This document shows positions 26,515-36,951 of a DNA stretch of 64,000 nt, piece by piece. The notes beneath the pieces are model-generated. The model made no database searches, was not told where the DNA came from, and was given only the letters and a program-made list of their open reading frames with translations. The DNA is taken from contig NZ_QJKI01000008.1 of assembly GCF_003201855.1 (NCBI RefSeq), forward strand, positions 32,407 through 96,406. Reading direction: 5' to 3'. This stretch comes from Rivihabitans pingtungensis. Lineage in GTDB: Bacteria > Pseudomonadota > Gammaproteobacteria > Burkholderiales > Aquaspirillaceae. The number at the start of each line of letters is the position of its first letter. Position 1 is the stretch's first letter. The translations under genes and the position numbers were made by a program.

Positions 26515-27777
26515 TCAATCCACCGCCTCCCCCACACAGCCCAATAAATGCGCCAGGGTGCGCGCTGTCGCGCCCCGGTGGCGTTGGGCGAAGGCCAGAC
26601 CGGCGGCGCCCATGCGCTGGCGGGCATCGGGGTCGGCCAGCAGGGTGGCGACGGTGCGGTGCAGTTCGTCAGCGTCGGCCACCTGGCGGGCGGCGCCTTC
26701 GGCCAGGGCCAGGCGGGTGACTTCGGCAAAGTTGAAGGTGGAGGGGCCAATCAGCACCGGGCAGCCCACAGCAGCCGGTTCGATCAGGTTTTGCCCGCCC
26801 AGCGGCAGCAGGCTGCCGCCGATAAAGGCCAGATCGACGGCCTGATAGTAGGCAAACATCTCGCCCATGCTGTCGCCCAGCCAGACGCGGGTGTCGGCGC
26901 GCAGGGCGGTGTTGTTGCTGCGGCGCTGAAACGGGATGCCGCGCGCGCGCAACAGCTCGGCCACTTCGGCAAAGCGCTGCGGGTGGCGCGGGGTGAGCAG
27001 CAGCACCGCCGGGCTGTCGGCGGGCAGGGCGTCCAGCAGCAGGGCTTCTTCGCCCTCGCGGGTGCTGGCCGCCATCCACAGCGGGCGTTCTCCGCGCCAT
27101 TGGCGCAGCTGGGCGGCCAGCGCGGCGGCTTGTGGCGGCGGGGTGATGTCAAATTTCAGATTGCCGCACACCGCCACCTGGCGGGCGCCCAGCGCGCGCA
27201 GGCGGGCGGCGTCGTCTTCGCTTTGCGCCGCCACGCCGTCCAGGCTGGCCAGCGCCGGGCCAATCAGCCCGGCCGCGCGCCGATAGCCGCGCGCCGAACG
27301 CTCAGACAAACGGGCATTGGCCAGAAACAGCGGCACGCCGTGCGCGCGACAGCCGGCAATCAGGTGCGGCCACAGTTCGGTTTCCATCAGCACGCCAAAC
27401 ATCGGCTGATAGCGGCCTAGAAAGCGCGCCACGGCATCCGGGGCGTCGTAGGGCAGGTAGCGCACGCAGGCGTCGGGATACAAGCTGAGGGCGGTTTCCC
27501 GGCCCGTGGGGGTCATTTGTGTGATCAACAGGGGTTTGTCGGGCCAGCGCGCGCGCAAAGCGGCCACCAGCGGCGCGGCGGCGCGGGTTTCCCCCACCGA
27601 CACCGCATGCACCCAGATGGCGCCGTGGGCGTCGTCTGCGCGCGGCTCGCCGCGCGCCCAGCGCTCATCCCAGTGTTGCAGGTATTCCGGCTGCTTGCGC
27701 GCGCGTCGGCGCAGGTAATGGCCAATCAAGGGCGGCGCCAGCTTCCACAGCGCCGCGTACAGCAGCGGCCAGATCAT
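26515..27777 (-). CDS. waaA: Kdo transferase (3-deoxy-D-manno-octulosonic acid transferase)
   Basis: A 420-residue GT30 enzyme that adds Kdo to lipid A at the inner membrane. Signatures are WVHAVSVGETRAAAPL, LMETELWPHLI, CGNLKFDI, STREGEEALLLDA, LTPRHPQRF and the GGSLLPLGGQNLIEPAA loop (shown in part). ATG 27777 overlaps the waaC stop by ATGA; the frame is open far upstream but belongs to waaC's strand shadow. It forms an LPS inner-core operon with waaC. Confidence 0.95.
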   Translation of the reverse strand: MIWPLLYAALWKLAPPLIGHYLRRRARKQPEYLQHWDERWARGEPRADDAHGAIWVHAVSVGETRAAAPLVAALRARWPDKPLLITQMTPTGRETALSLYPDACVRYLPYDAPDAVARFLGRYQPMFGVLMETELWPHLIAGCRAHGVPLFLANARLSERSARGYRRAAGLIGPALASLDGVAAQSEDDAARLRALGARQVAVCGNLKFDITPPPQAAALAAQLRQWRGERPLWMAASTREGEEALLLDALPADSPAVLLLTPRHPQRFAEVAELLRARGIPFQRRSNNTALRADTRVWLGDSMGEMFAYYQAVDLAFIGGSLLPLGGQNLIEPAAVGCPVLIGPSTFNFAEVTRLALAEGAARQVADADELHRTVATLLADPDARQRMGAAGLAFAQRHRGATARTLAHLLGCVGEAVD

Positions 27778-28745
27778 GCCGCCACCCCAGCCTGGCAGCG
27801 CGCCAGCGCCGCCAGCACCGCCTCGACATCCGGGCATTGCCCCACCCCACCCAGATTCATCGCCCGCGCCGACGGGACCACGCCCGTCAAGGCCGGGTCG
27901 GTGTCGGTGTAAAGCGCCACCAAGGGCACATCCAGGGCATTGGCCAGATGGGTCAGCCCGGTGTCCACCCCCACCACGGCGCAGGCGTGGCCCAGCAGGC
28001 CGGCGGCTTCGGCCAGGCGCAGCTTGGGCGCGGCCTGGCTGCCGGGCAGGCCATCGGCCAGACGCAAGGCGCGCGCCTGCTCGACGGCATTGCCCCACGG
28101 CCACACCACGGCCACCCCCTGGGCGTGCAAGGCGGCGCCCAGGCGCAGCCAGTGCGCCTCGGGCCATTCTTTTTCTGCGCGCGAGGTGGCGGTCAGCAGC
28201 ACGGCGTAGCGCTCGGCATGCAGCCAGGCCGGGCGCGCGCCGGGCTGAATGCCAAAGCGGATGTGCGCCAGATCAGGCTGATAGCCAAAGGCCTGGCCCA
28301 GCAACAGGCGGTTGCGGGTGATGGCCGACAGCGTGCGGCTGACGTGATAGGTCTTGTGATAGAAGCGGCTGGCCAGCGGCTCGCGGATGCTGTCGGCGGC
28401 ATAGCCGCCCAGCGGCGTGCGCCGAACCAGGCGCGCGGCCAGCGCGCTTTTCAGCAGGCCTTGGGCATCCAACACCAGATCGTACGGCGTGGCGTTGAGC
28501 TGTTGATAACAGGCGCGCATCTGCCGCCACACCGACGGGCTCCACAGCTGTTTGCGCCAGCGCCGCCAGGCAATCGGCAACACCTGGGCCACCGCCGGGT
28601 GCAGACGGGGAATATCGGTAAACGCCTCTTCCGCCAACCAATCCACGCGCAAATCCGGAAAGCGGCAGGCCAGATCGGTCAAGGCAGGCAAGGTGTGGAT
28701 CAAGTCGCCCATGGACGACATGCGAACAAGCAAAAGTCGTGACAT
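27774..28745 (-). CDS. waaC: LPS heptosyltransferase I
   Basis: A 323-residue GT9 enzyme adding the first heptose to Kdo. It begins MSRLLLVRMSSMGDLIHTLPAL, the WaaC nucleotide-sugar N-terminus, and has RAEKEWPEAHWLRLG, VVGVDTGLTHLANALDVPLVALY (in part). It is first in the waaC-waaA pair. Its promoter must lie in the origin-like region just upstream. Confidence 0.93.
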   Translation of the reverse strand: MSRLLLVRMSSMGDLIHTLPALTDLACRFPDLRVDWLAEEAFTDIPRLHPAVAQVLPIAWRRWRKQLWSPSVWRQMRACYQQLNATPYDLVLDAQGLLKSALAARLVRRTPLGGYAADSIREPLASRFYHKTYHVSRTLSAITRNRLLLGQAFGYQPDLAHIRFGIQPGARPAWLHAERYAVLLTATSRAEKEWPEAHWLRLGAALHAQGVAVVWPWGNAVEQARALRLADGLPGSQAAPKLRLAEAAGLLGHACAVVGVDTGLTHLANALDVPLVALYTDTDPALTGVVPSARAMNLGGVGQCPDVEAVLAALARCQAGVAA

Positions 28746-28794
28746 GCCGCGATTGTACGGGCGGCCTGGGGGTTAACCAAGCGAAATCCCCGGG

Positions 28795-29235
28795 GCCAGC
28801 TGTGGATAACTCAAGGTTTTCCACCTGTGGAAAACTTATCCACAAACTCACCACCGGCCCGCCGTAGAACTTACCCCAAGCCCATACACAAGGCAAAGCG
28901 ATGATTTTTATACAGATTTACCATGTTATCCACAGTTTTTGCCAAGTATTGTTTCATCGTCTTTTTTTAAAATGGGATCGTGTTTGAAAGCGATTGCAGG
29001 CAAAATAACTGTCCACCGCGCTTTGCCGACAGACCGTCAGACAGCTGTGGATAACTCAGCAAAACACCCAAGCGGCAAAGTTGTCCACAATGCGCCAACA
29101 TCAGACAAGGTGGGTCATCCGGTAAAGCGCAAACAACGTAATCTGTTGATTTATCAATGTAAAACAGTGTTACCCACAGACTTTGCCGGACTATTGTTTC
29201 ATCGTCCTTTTAAATTTGTATTCAATTATTAAGAC
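28795..29235. other. Candidate replication origin (oriC-like DnaA-box cluster)
   Basis: Four perfect TTATCCACA boxes lie at 28801-28809(-), 28836-28844(+), 28926-28934(+) and 29046-29054(-), with one-mismatch boxes at 28826, 29081 and 29170. A unit of about 48 bp, comprising a box, TTTGCC, ATTGTTTCATCGTC and a T/A-rich run, occurs twice (from 28926 and 29170). The region has no gene and flanking genes diverge. dnaA is not nearby, so this is a prediction; three parS-like sites to the right support it. Confidence 0.65.
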
Positions 29236-29240
29236 AAGTC

Positions 29241-29990
29241 ATGCAACTGTCTCTGGTGCTTATCACCCTGAATGCCGAAGCCACCTTGGCCAAATGTTTG
29301 GCCAGCTGCGACTTTATTGACGATATTGTGGTGGTCGATTCCGGCAGCCAAGACAATACAATGGCAATCGCTGAACAATTTGGCGCCCGTGTCATTCAGC
29401 AAACCTGGCTAGGGTTTGGCAAACAAAAACAATTTGCTGTTCAGCAAGCTCAATATGATTGGGTATTATGTCTGGATGCGGATGAATGGTTATCGGATCG
29501 GCTAAAACACAGTATTCAACAGCTGAATGCTGATCATAAAACCTGGGCGTTCACCATGCCCAGATGTAATAAATTCATGGGGCGGTTTTTAAAGCACGGT
29601 GAAGGCTATCCTGATTGGAGCTTGCGGCTGTTTCACCGCCAACATGCGCAATGGTCAGATGATGCAGTGCACGAAACTGTGCAATATCAAGGACTTATCG
29701 GCAAGCTACAGGGTGATTTGATGCATGAATCCGGCGAGGTGCTGGGTGAATATTTACGCAAACAGAATCAATACACCGATTTACAAGCCGAGGCATTATT
29801 AGCCAAACAAAAAAGCCCATCTGCCAGTAAAATGCTGCTCAGCCCCTTGGTGCGCTTTATCAAGTTTTATTTGGTTCGCCAGGGATGGCGAGATGGATTG
29901 CCCGGATTTGTGCATATCAGCATTGGCTGCATGAATAGCATGATGAAATACGCCAAGCTTTATGAACTACAACGCAAGAGTCGCCAGTAA
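29241..29990 (+). CDS. waaE: Family 2 glycosyltransferase, WaaE-like LPS core transferase
   Basis: A 249-residue GT2 enzyme. The N-terminus MQLSLVLITLNAEATLAKCL, VVVDSGSQDNT, the DxD-type CLDADEWLS and DDAVHETV are those of WaaE/LgtF-type transferases that add glucose to inner-core heptose. A basic C-terminal helix probably binds the inner membrane. It abuts the epimerase gene (no gap). Codon use is more AT-rich than its neighbours. Confidence 0.85.
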   Translation: MQLSLVLITLNAEATLAKCLASCDFIDDIVVVDSGSQDNTMAIAEQFGARVIQQTWLGFGKQKQFAVQQAQYDWVLCLDADEWLSDRLKHSIQQLNADHKTWAFTMPRCNKFMGRFLKHGEGYPDWSLRLFHRQHAQWSDDAVHETVQYQGLIGKLQGDLMHESGEVLGEYLRKQNQYTDLQAEALLAKQKSPSASKMLLSPLVRFIKFYLVRQGWRDGLPGFVHISIGCMNSMMKYAKLYELQRKSRQ

Positions 29991-30956
29991 ATGAAAGTAT
30001 TGCTCACCGGCGCTGCCGGATTTATCGGCCGCGCCACTGCTGAGGCGCTGCTCAAGGCCGGCCACCAGGTGGTGGCTGTGGATAATCTCAACGACTATTA
30101 CGCCGTCAGCCTCAAGCACGCCCGGCTGGCCACCTTGCGTGAACAGCCCGGCCTGCAATTTTATCCACTGGACGTGGCCGACTGGCCGGCGCTGGATGCC
30201 CTGTTTGCCGAACAGCGCCCGGATGCAGTGATTCACCTGGCGGCGCAAGCCGGGGTGCGTTACTCGATCCAGAATCCGCATGCTTATGCACAGTCCAATC
30301 TGCTGGGCATGACCCATATTCTGGAAGCCTGCCGCCAACATCCGGTGCAGCATCTGGTGTACGCCAGCTCGTCGTCGGTGTACGGCAAAAACGCCAAAGC
30401 GCCGTTTGCCGAAGATGACCGCACCGACCAGCCGGTGAGTTTTTACGCCGCCAGCAAAAAAGCCAACGAAGTGATGGCCGCCAGCTACAGCCATCTGTAT
30501 CAACTGCCGGCCACGGGTTTGCGCTTTTTTACCGTGTATGGTCCCTGGGGTCGGCCCGATATGGCGCCGTGGCTGTTTACCGAAGCCATCCTGCGTGGCG
30601 AGCCGATCAAGGTGTTCAATCACGGCCGTTTGCAGCGCGATTTCACCTATATCGACGATATTGTCGAAGGCATCCTGCGCGTGCTGGCACAGCTGCCGCA
30701 GGGGGATTGCCCGCACACGCTGTACAATATTGGCAATCACCAGCCGGTGGAATTGATGACTTTCATCAGCACCATCGAACAGGCGCTGGGGCGTGAAGCA
30801 GAAAAAATCTACCTGCCCATGCAAGATGGCGATGTGCCGATTACCTACGCCGATACGCAAAAACTGCGCGACGCTGTCGGGTTTTCGCCGGATACGCCCT
30901 TGGCTGACGGCATGCGGCGGTTTGTTGATTGGTATCGGGCGTATCACCAGTGCTAG
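29991..30956 (+). CDS. NAD-dependent UDP-sugar epimerase (UDP-glucuronate 4-epimerase type)
   Basis: A 321-residue extended SDR enzyme. It has the NAD loop TGAAGFIGRATAEAL, VDNLNDYYAVSLKHARL (in part), the active-site Ser and YAASKK (YxxxK) and FFTVYGPWGRPDMAPW. That last stretch and the DNLNDYY segment are characteristic of UDP-GlcA 4-epimerases making UDP-GalA. It directly follows the WaaE-like gene, so it likely supplies a core or capsule sugar. Confidence 0.88.
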   Translation: MKVLLTGAAGFIGRATAEALLKAGHQVVAVDNLNDYYAVSLKHARLATLREQPGLQFYPLDVADWPALDALFAEQRPDAVIHLAAQAGVRYSIQNPHAYAQSNLLGMTHILEACRQHPVQHLVYASSSSVYGKNAKAPFAEDDRTDQPVSFYAASKKANEVMAASYSHLYQLPATGLRFFTVYGPWGRPDMAPWLFTEAILRGEPIKVFNHGRLQRDFTYIDDIVEGILRVLAQLPQGDCPHTLYNIGNHQPVELMTFISTIEQALGREAEKIYLPMQDGDVPITYADTQKLRDAVGFSPDTPLADGMRRFVDWYRAYHQC

Positions 30957-30958
30957 AA

Positions 30959-31040
30959 CCGCTCACGACCTTGCCGTACTACCCACACTGTCTGCGGTCA
31001 CACGCCTGCCAAGGCCGCTGCGCTGGGTTTGCTGAGCGGC
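30959..31040 (+). repeat. Dispersed intergenic hairpin repeat, copy C (internally deleted)
   Basis: Begins CCGCTCACGACCTTGCCGTAC and ends GCTGGGTTTGCTGAGCGGC. Compared with copy D it lacks about 22 bases after the first CTCAC. Confidence 0.7.
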
Positions 31041-31068
31041 GCTGAGTGTAAAAAATAGACACGGCGAA

Positions 31069-31084
31069 TGTTCCACGTGGAGCA
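31069..31084. other. parS-like site 1
   Basis: TGTTCCACGTGGAGCA differs by one base from the Pseudomonas-type parS TGTTCCACGTGGAACA, to which ParB binds. It lies between the epimerase and ung, 2 kb from the DnaA-box cluster. Confidence 0.7.
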
Positions 31085-31095
31085 TTCCGCCCAAT

Positions 31096-31131
31096 AAAAA
31101 AGCCGGTGAATATCCATTCGCCGGCTTTTTT
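31096..31131. terminator. Terminator between epimerase gene and ung
   Basis: AGCCGGTGAA and TTCGCCGGCT form a stem flanked by A and T runs, usable by both converging genes. Confidence 0.85.
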
Positions 31132-31146
31132 ATCACGCATCTGCGG

Positions 31147-31875
31147 TCAAAATAAGCTTCCGCTGCCTCCATCTGGCAAACGCCAATCAATCTCCCCACG
31201 GCCATGGGTGCGCAAAAAGGCATTGGCCTGCGAAAAATGCTGGCAGCCAAAAAAGCCGCGATACGCCGACAATGGCGACGGATGCACGCTGTTCAGCACA
31301 CCATGCTGGGGATTGGCTGCGGCTGGCGCGCCCAGTTTTTGAGCGGCGCTGCCCCACAGCAAAAACACCGTGGGGGTGTCGCGTTCGGCCAGGTGTTTGA
31401 TCACCGCGTGGGTGAGCACCTCCCAGCCCAGTTTGCGGTGGCTGTTGGCGCAGTCTTTTTCTACGGTCAGCACGCTGTTCAGCAACAGCACGCCTTGCCG
31501 CGCCCAGGCGCTCAGGTCGCCATGGCGTGGCGTGGGTGCGCCCAGGTCTTGTTGTTGTTCGGCAAAGATATTGCGCAGCGAGGGCGGGATTTTCACCCCG
31601 GCCGGCACCGAGAACGCCAGGCCGTGCGCCTCGCCTTCGCCGTGGTAAGGGTCTTGGCCGAGAATGACCACTTTCACCTGATCAGGCGGGGTGAGGTTGA
31701 GCGCGTGAAACACGGTTTCGCGCTGTGGATAAATTTGCGCGCCAGCGGCGTGGCGCTGCTGCAAAGCGTGGTCCAGCGCGCGCCATTTTGGCTGCGTCCA
31801 CACCGCAGACAAGGCGCGGCGCCAGTCTGCGTCTAGGTTTGCGTAAGCGGGGGCAAGAAAGCTGAGGTCGGACAT
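31147..31875 (-). CDS. ung: Uracil-DNA glycosylase
   Basis: A 242-residue family 1 UDG that removes uracil from DNA. It has VVILGQDPYHGEGEAHGLAF (catalytic Asp and Tyr loop, shown in part), the PPSLRNIF loop, LLLNSVLTVE and the HPSPLSAYRGFFGC leucine/His loop. Complete, standing alone. A perfect DnaA box lies inside (31724-31732) and another just upstream (31903-31911). Confidence 0.96.
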   Translation of the reverse strand: MSDLSFLAPAYANLDADWRRALSAVWTQPKWRALDHALQQRHAAGAQIYPQRETVFHALNLTPPDQVKVVILGQDPYHGEGEAHGLAFSVPAGVKIPPSLRNIFAEQQQDLGAPTPRHGDLSAWARQGVLLLNSVLTVEKDCANSHRKLGWEVLTHAVIKHLAERDTPTVFLLWGSAAQKLGAPAAANPQHGVLNSVHPSPLSAYRGFFGCQHFSQANAFLRTHGRGEIDWRLPDGGSGSLF

Positions 31876-31977
31876 GATCGTCTAGGCGGCGGGCGCCGCG
31901 TCTGTGGATAAGCTGGGGATGAATGCACAACGGCCAGCAGGGGCTGGCCGTTGTGCGGGGTAAATCACGCTGGGCAA

Positions 31978-32310
31978 TCAGTAGCGCGGCATGGCCGGAT
32001 CCACCTGATCGGCCCAGGCGGCCACACCGCCGGCCAGGCTGAATACCTCAGCAAAGCCAGCGTTGAGCAAATACGCCGCCACCTGATAGCTGCGCACGCC
32101 ATGGTGGCAGATCACCACCAGTGGCGCATCGTCCGGCAGGCTGTTCATGTGCAGCGGCACACTGTGCATCGGCATCAGCTGGCTATTGGCCAGGTGACAA
32201 TGGGCGTATTCCCATTCTTCGCGCACATCCAACAGATGCGGCGCCGGGCGGCTGGCGTCGTTCAGCCAGTCTGCCAGGGCGCGGGCGGTGATTTCTTGAA
32301 CGGCGCCCAT
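31978..32310 (-). CDS. Rhodanese-like sulfurtransferase
   Basis: A 110-residue single-domain rhodanese. It has LLDVREEWEYAHCHLANS and the active-site loop CHHGVRS, with Cys as sulfur acceptor, then GGVAAWADQVDP. Such small cytoplasmic proteins move sulfane sulfur; the precise acceptor is unknown. Its start abuts the pcm stop (position 32310 shared), so the two are probably one operon. Confidence 0.9.
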   Translation of the reverse strand: MGAVQEITARALADWLNDASRPAPHLLDVREEWEYAHCHLANSQLMPMHSVPLHMNSLPDDAPLVVICHHGVRSYQVAAYLLNAGFAEVFSLAGGVAAWADQVDPAMPRY

Positions 32311-32969
32311 CAGAACACAAAGCGTTCCGGCTGGCCCACGCCTTGCAGCGCGTCCAGATGGGTTTCAAACAGCACGGTGCTGCGCAGGCCGCTGGGGCCT
32401 TCTTTGACGCGCTCGACCAGGGTGGCGGCCAGCGGGGCCAGATCGCCCACCACCACCAGCATGCGGCCGCCCACCGCCAGCTGGCTGGTGAGTTCTTCCG
32501 GCACGCTGGGCAAGGCGCCGCCCACCACGATGACGTCAAACGGCGCATTGGTCGGCAAGCCGCCCACGCCATTGGCGGTCACCAGGGTGACATTCTGGAT
32601 GCCGGCGCGCGCCAGATTGGCCTTGGCCAGCGCGGTCATATTGGCGTCGATGTCCAGGCTGTAGACATGTTTGCCCACGCTGGCCAGCAGGGCGGTCAGA
32701 TAACCGCTGCCGGTGCCGATTTCCAGGATTTTTTCGTCTGCGGCAATGTTCAGCTCTTGCAGGATGCGCGCTTCCATCTTCGGTTGCAGCATGCGGCTGC
32801 CGTTGGGCAGGGGCAGTTCGGTATCGACAAAGGCAATGGCCTTTTGATTGTCGGCGACGAAGTTTTCGCGTTTCACGTGAAACAGCAGATCCAGCAGCTG
32901 CGTATTGAGCACATCCCACGGGCGAATCTGTTGTTCGACCATGTTGAACCGGGCTTTTTCAAAATCCAT
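32310..32969 (-). CDS. pcm: Protein-L-isoaspartate O-methyltransferase
   Basis: A 219-residue SAM methyltransferase repairing isoaspartyl residues. It begins MDFEKARFNMVEQQIRPWDV, and contains the SAM loop LEIGTGSGYLTALLA and ANGVGGLP. ATG 32969 with GGAG upstream is preferred to the longer frame to 33041. A parS-like sequence lies within the codons for FHVKREN. Followed by the rhodanese gene. Confidence 0.92.
   Translation of the reverse strand: MDFEKARFNMVEQQIRPWDVLNTQLLDLLFHVKRENFVADNQKAIAFVDTELPLPNGSRMLQPKMEARILQELNIAADEKILEIGTGSGYLTALLASVGKHVYSLDIDANMTALAKANLARAGIQNVTLVTANGVGGLPTNAPFDVIVVGGALPSVPEELTSQLAVGGRMLVVVGDLAPLAATLVERVKEGPSGLRSTVLFETHLDALQGVGQPERFVF
32869..32884. other. parS-like site 2, inside pcm
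   Basis: On the minus strand TGTTTCACGTGAAACG, 15 of 16 bases of the parS consensus TGTTTCACGTGAAACA, with the 14-base core GTTTCACGTGAAAC exact. Confidence 0.8.
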
Positions 32970-33050
32970 TGACCACTCCGAACGAGGTTTATCGAGCCAT
33001 GACAGTACCTTGCAATTATCCCATATTTGCTTTAGCTTCACAGCACTGTC

Positions 33051-35110
<2,060 letters not shown>

Positions 35111-35128
35111 GCTGCCGCATGCCCTTGG

Positions 35129-35377
35129 CTATGCCCAGGTGTCCACCTGCATGCCAACGGCGCCAGGGTTGGCGCTAGGGGTGGCCGTTGAGGTTTGCGT
35201 GCTTGTCAGTGCGTGCTTGAGCTCACTGGCTTGAGTATTCAAGCTGGCAATGGTGCGCTGACCTTCTGGTGTTTTGCCTGATGGGCAAGCCATCCAGTCG
35301 GCCAGTTGCTGTTGGCAACGGCTCAGTTGTGCATGCAGGGCGGGGCTGCTGGCGTGGGTGGCTGAGGTGATTGGCAT
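35129..35377 (-). CDS. Small Ser/Thr/Ala-rich protein of unknown function
   Basis: An 82-residue protein starting MPITSATHASSPALH, with a strong AGGAG site 6 bases before ATG 35377. A short central segment (LADWMACPSGKTPEGQ) is followed by a helix and a flexible tail. No signal peptide. Converges on thiC with an 18-bp gap. I do not recognise the family. Confidence 0.6.
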   Translation of the reverse strand: MPITSATHASSPALHAQLSRCQQQLADWMACPSGKTPEGQRTIASLNTQASELKHALTSTQTSTATPSANPGAVGMQVDTWA

Positions 35378-35446
35378 GCTGTTCTCCTGGTAAGGGTGTG
35401 CATGCTATCTGTCGTTGCCACTGCGCCAACCTTACTATCAGCCTAC

Positions 35447-35476
35447 AAAAAACCCTCGGTTGCCCGAGGGTTTTTT
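35447..35476. terminator. Terminator downstream of the EF-hand gene
   Basis: ACCCTCGG and CCGAGGGT form a stem with a short loop, A and T runs on both sides. Confidence 0.88.
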
Positions 35477-35490
35477 GCGTTCACGCCAGA

Positions 35491-35506
35491 TGTTTCACGT
35501 GAATCA
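35491..35506. other. parS-like site 3
   Basis: TGTTTCACGTGAATCA matches 15 of 16 bases of the parS consensus. It sits directly after the stop of the EF-hand gene. Confidence 0.75.
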
Positions 35507-36505
35507 TCAGGCGGCGATGGACACCGTGCCCAGCGAACTTTGTGCCTTGCTGCTGGATTGGCCGCTGTAGGTTTGCACCAGCTGCATGATTTGCTTCACC
35601 ACATTCTCATCCAGCGCGCTGGCGCTGCTGCTTGAGCTGGTGCTGGCCGTGGTGGTGGCGCCGGTGGCCTGGTTTTGCTCTTGGTAAGCCATGGCTTCGT
35701 CGTGGGTCACCTTGCCGTCACCATTGGCGTCAGCGGCTTCAAAGTTGCTGGCCAGGGTTTTCATCAGGCTGGCCAGATCGCTATCGTCCGTCTTGCTGGC
35801 GATTTCGGTCATTTGATCTGCCGTCAGGCCTTCGTCCTTCTTGCCGCCGCCATGGTGGCCGTGATGGCCTTCAGCCTGGCCCGGTTGCAGCACGTTCTGC
35901 ATCATGCTGGCCAGTGCATTGGCGATATCGGTGTTGCTGGCGGTGGTGTCGGTCGAGCTGCTGCTGGTCGAGGCATCGCTGCTGCTGGAGGTGCTGCTGG
36001 AATTGGACAGCGCGTAAGCCAAGGCTTCGGTGGCGCTGACTGTGCCGTCTTTATTGGTGTCGGCCGGGTCATAGCTGGCGGATTGGCTGCTGCTGGTGCT
36101 GCTGCTGTCGGTGTCGCTGTCTGCATCACCATTTCCACCTTGCGGCGGCGGCGGGGGCGGCATATCGCCCTTGCCCTTGGTGCGCATGGCCTGGAAGCTG
36201 TTCTCCAGCTGATCTTGCACTTTTTTCAGGCCGTCGCTCAGCTCGGTTTTGGTCAGCTTGCCGTCGCTGTCGCTGTCCAGCGATTTGAACACCTCTTCAG
36301 CGCTGGCGCTGCTGGTCGAGCTGTTGTTGCTGCCCAAGGCCGAGGCCAGGTCGCTGGATTCCAGATAGCCTTTGTTTTGGGTGTCCAGTTTGGAAAACAG
36401 GTCGTCCGCCATCTGGCTGGCGTCGGGGCGCTGGCGCGCGCCGCCAGTGCGGGAAAACATCATGGCCGAGGCGGCGCTGGTGCTGCTTGAGATGCTCATC
36501 GACAT
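35507..36505 (-). CDS. Ser-rich protein with four EF-hand calcium sites
   Basis: A 332-residue protein. Four EF-hand loops are visible: DTQNKGYLESSDL, DSDSDGKLTKTEL, DTNKDGTVSATEA and DANGDGKVTHDEA, separated by Ser/Thr/Asp-rich linkers and a Pro run and a His/Gly patch (GHHGHHGGGKK). No signal peptide is seen. ATG 36505 has GGAG upstream. Calcium binding is very likely; the role is unknown. A CpxR-type box 125 bp upstream suggests control by the neighbouring two-component system. Confidence 0.85.
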   Translation of the reverse strand: MSMSISSSTSAASAMMFSRTGGARQRPDASQMADDLFSKLDTQNKGYLESSDLASALGSNNSSTSSASAEEVFKSLDSDSDGKLTKTELSDGLKKVQDQLENSFQAMRTKGKGDMPPPPPPQGGNGDADSDTDSSSTSSSQSASYDPADTNKDGTVSATEALAYALSNSSSTSSSSDASTSSSSTDTTASNTDIANALASMMQNVLQPGQAEGHHGHHGGGKKDEGLTADQMTEIASKTDDSDLASLMKTLASNFEAADANGDGKVTHDEAMAYQEQNQATGATTTASTSSSSSASALDENVVKQIMQLVQTYSGQSSSKAQSSLGTVSIAA

Positions 36506-36629
36506 GGTGAGGCTCCTTATAAGCATGTCACGGTAAGTGGGTAGGGCAGTGCATGCGCCAAAGCGATGACTGCCGGCTGCGTGATTGCAAGAATCTCACC
36601 TAAGTTCATGAAATTAAAGGTTGTTGTTG

Positions 36630-36644
36630 GTAAAGTCGGGTAAA
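36630..36644. promoter_or_regulatory. CpxR-type box, EF-hand gene side
   Basis: GTAAA-N5-GTAAA, the consensus spacing of CpxR sites. It lies between the EF-hand gene and cpxR, 125 bp upstream of the EF-hand start. Confidence 0.6.
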
Positions 36645-36858
36645 TTTGCGTTAAATGTCATCGAGTTTTGCCGCGCGGGGTCGATGGCGGAAACATTCAC
36701 CCCTGGCATGGATGGGCCGGCTGGCAGTTTTTGCCGCCTGGCCTGGCAAATCCTGCCAAAACACGCTGCTGGGCAAATGGCTGATGCACAATGGATTTAA
36801 CATTTGCCAAATAGCCGCCATCCGTGCCGATGGCGATTTTTGCCGTCAGTCAGGCTAT

Positions 36859-36873
36859 GTAAAGCTGGGTAAA
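36859..36873. promoter_or_regulatory. CpxR-type box, cpxR promoter
   Basis: GTAAA-N5-GTAAA again, 79 bp upstream of the cpxR start, consistent with autoregulation. Confidence 0.65.
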
Positions 36874-36951
36874 GCCTGGCAAAGCCGCTCAGAGCGCCAA
36901 TCAGGAACCGTTATCATGCAAGACATGACGCTTTTACAAGGAAATCCCGCC

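Noticed and set aside
28745..29240. A plus-strand frame at 28939-29232 as a gene
   Set aside because: It overlaps the DnaA boxes, lacks a ribosome site and has no protein-like pattern.
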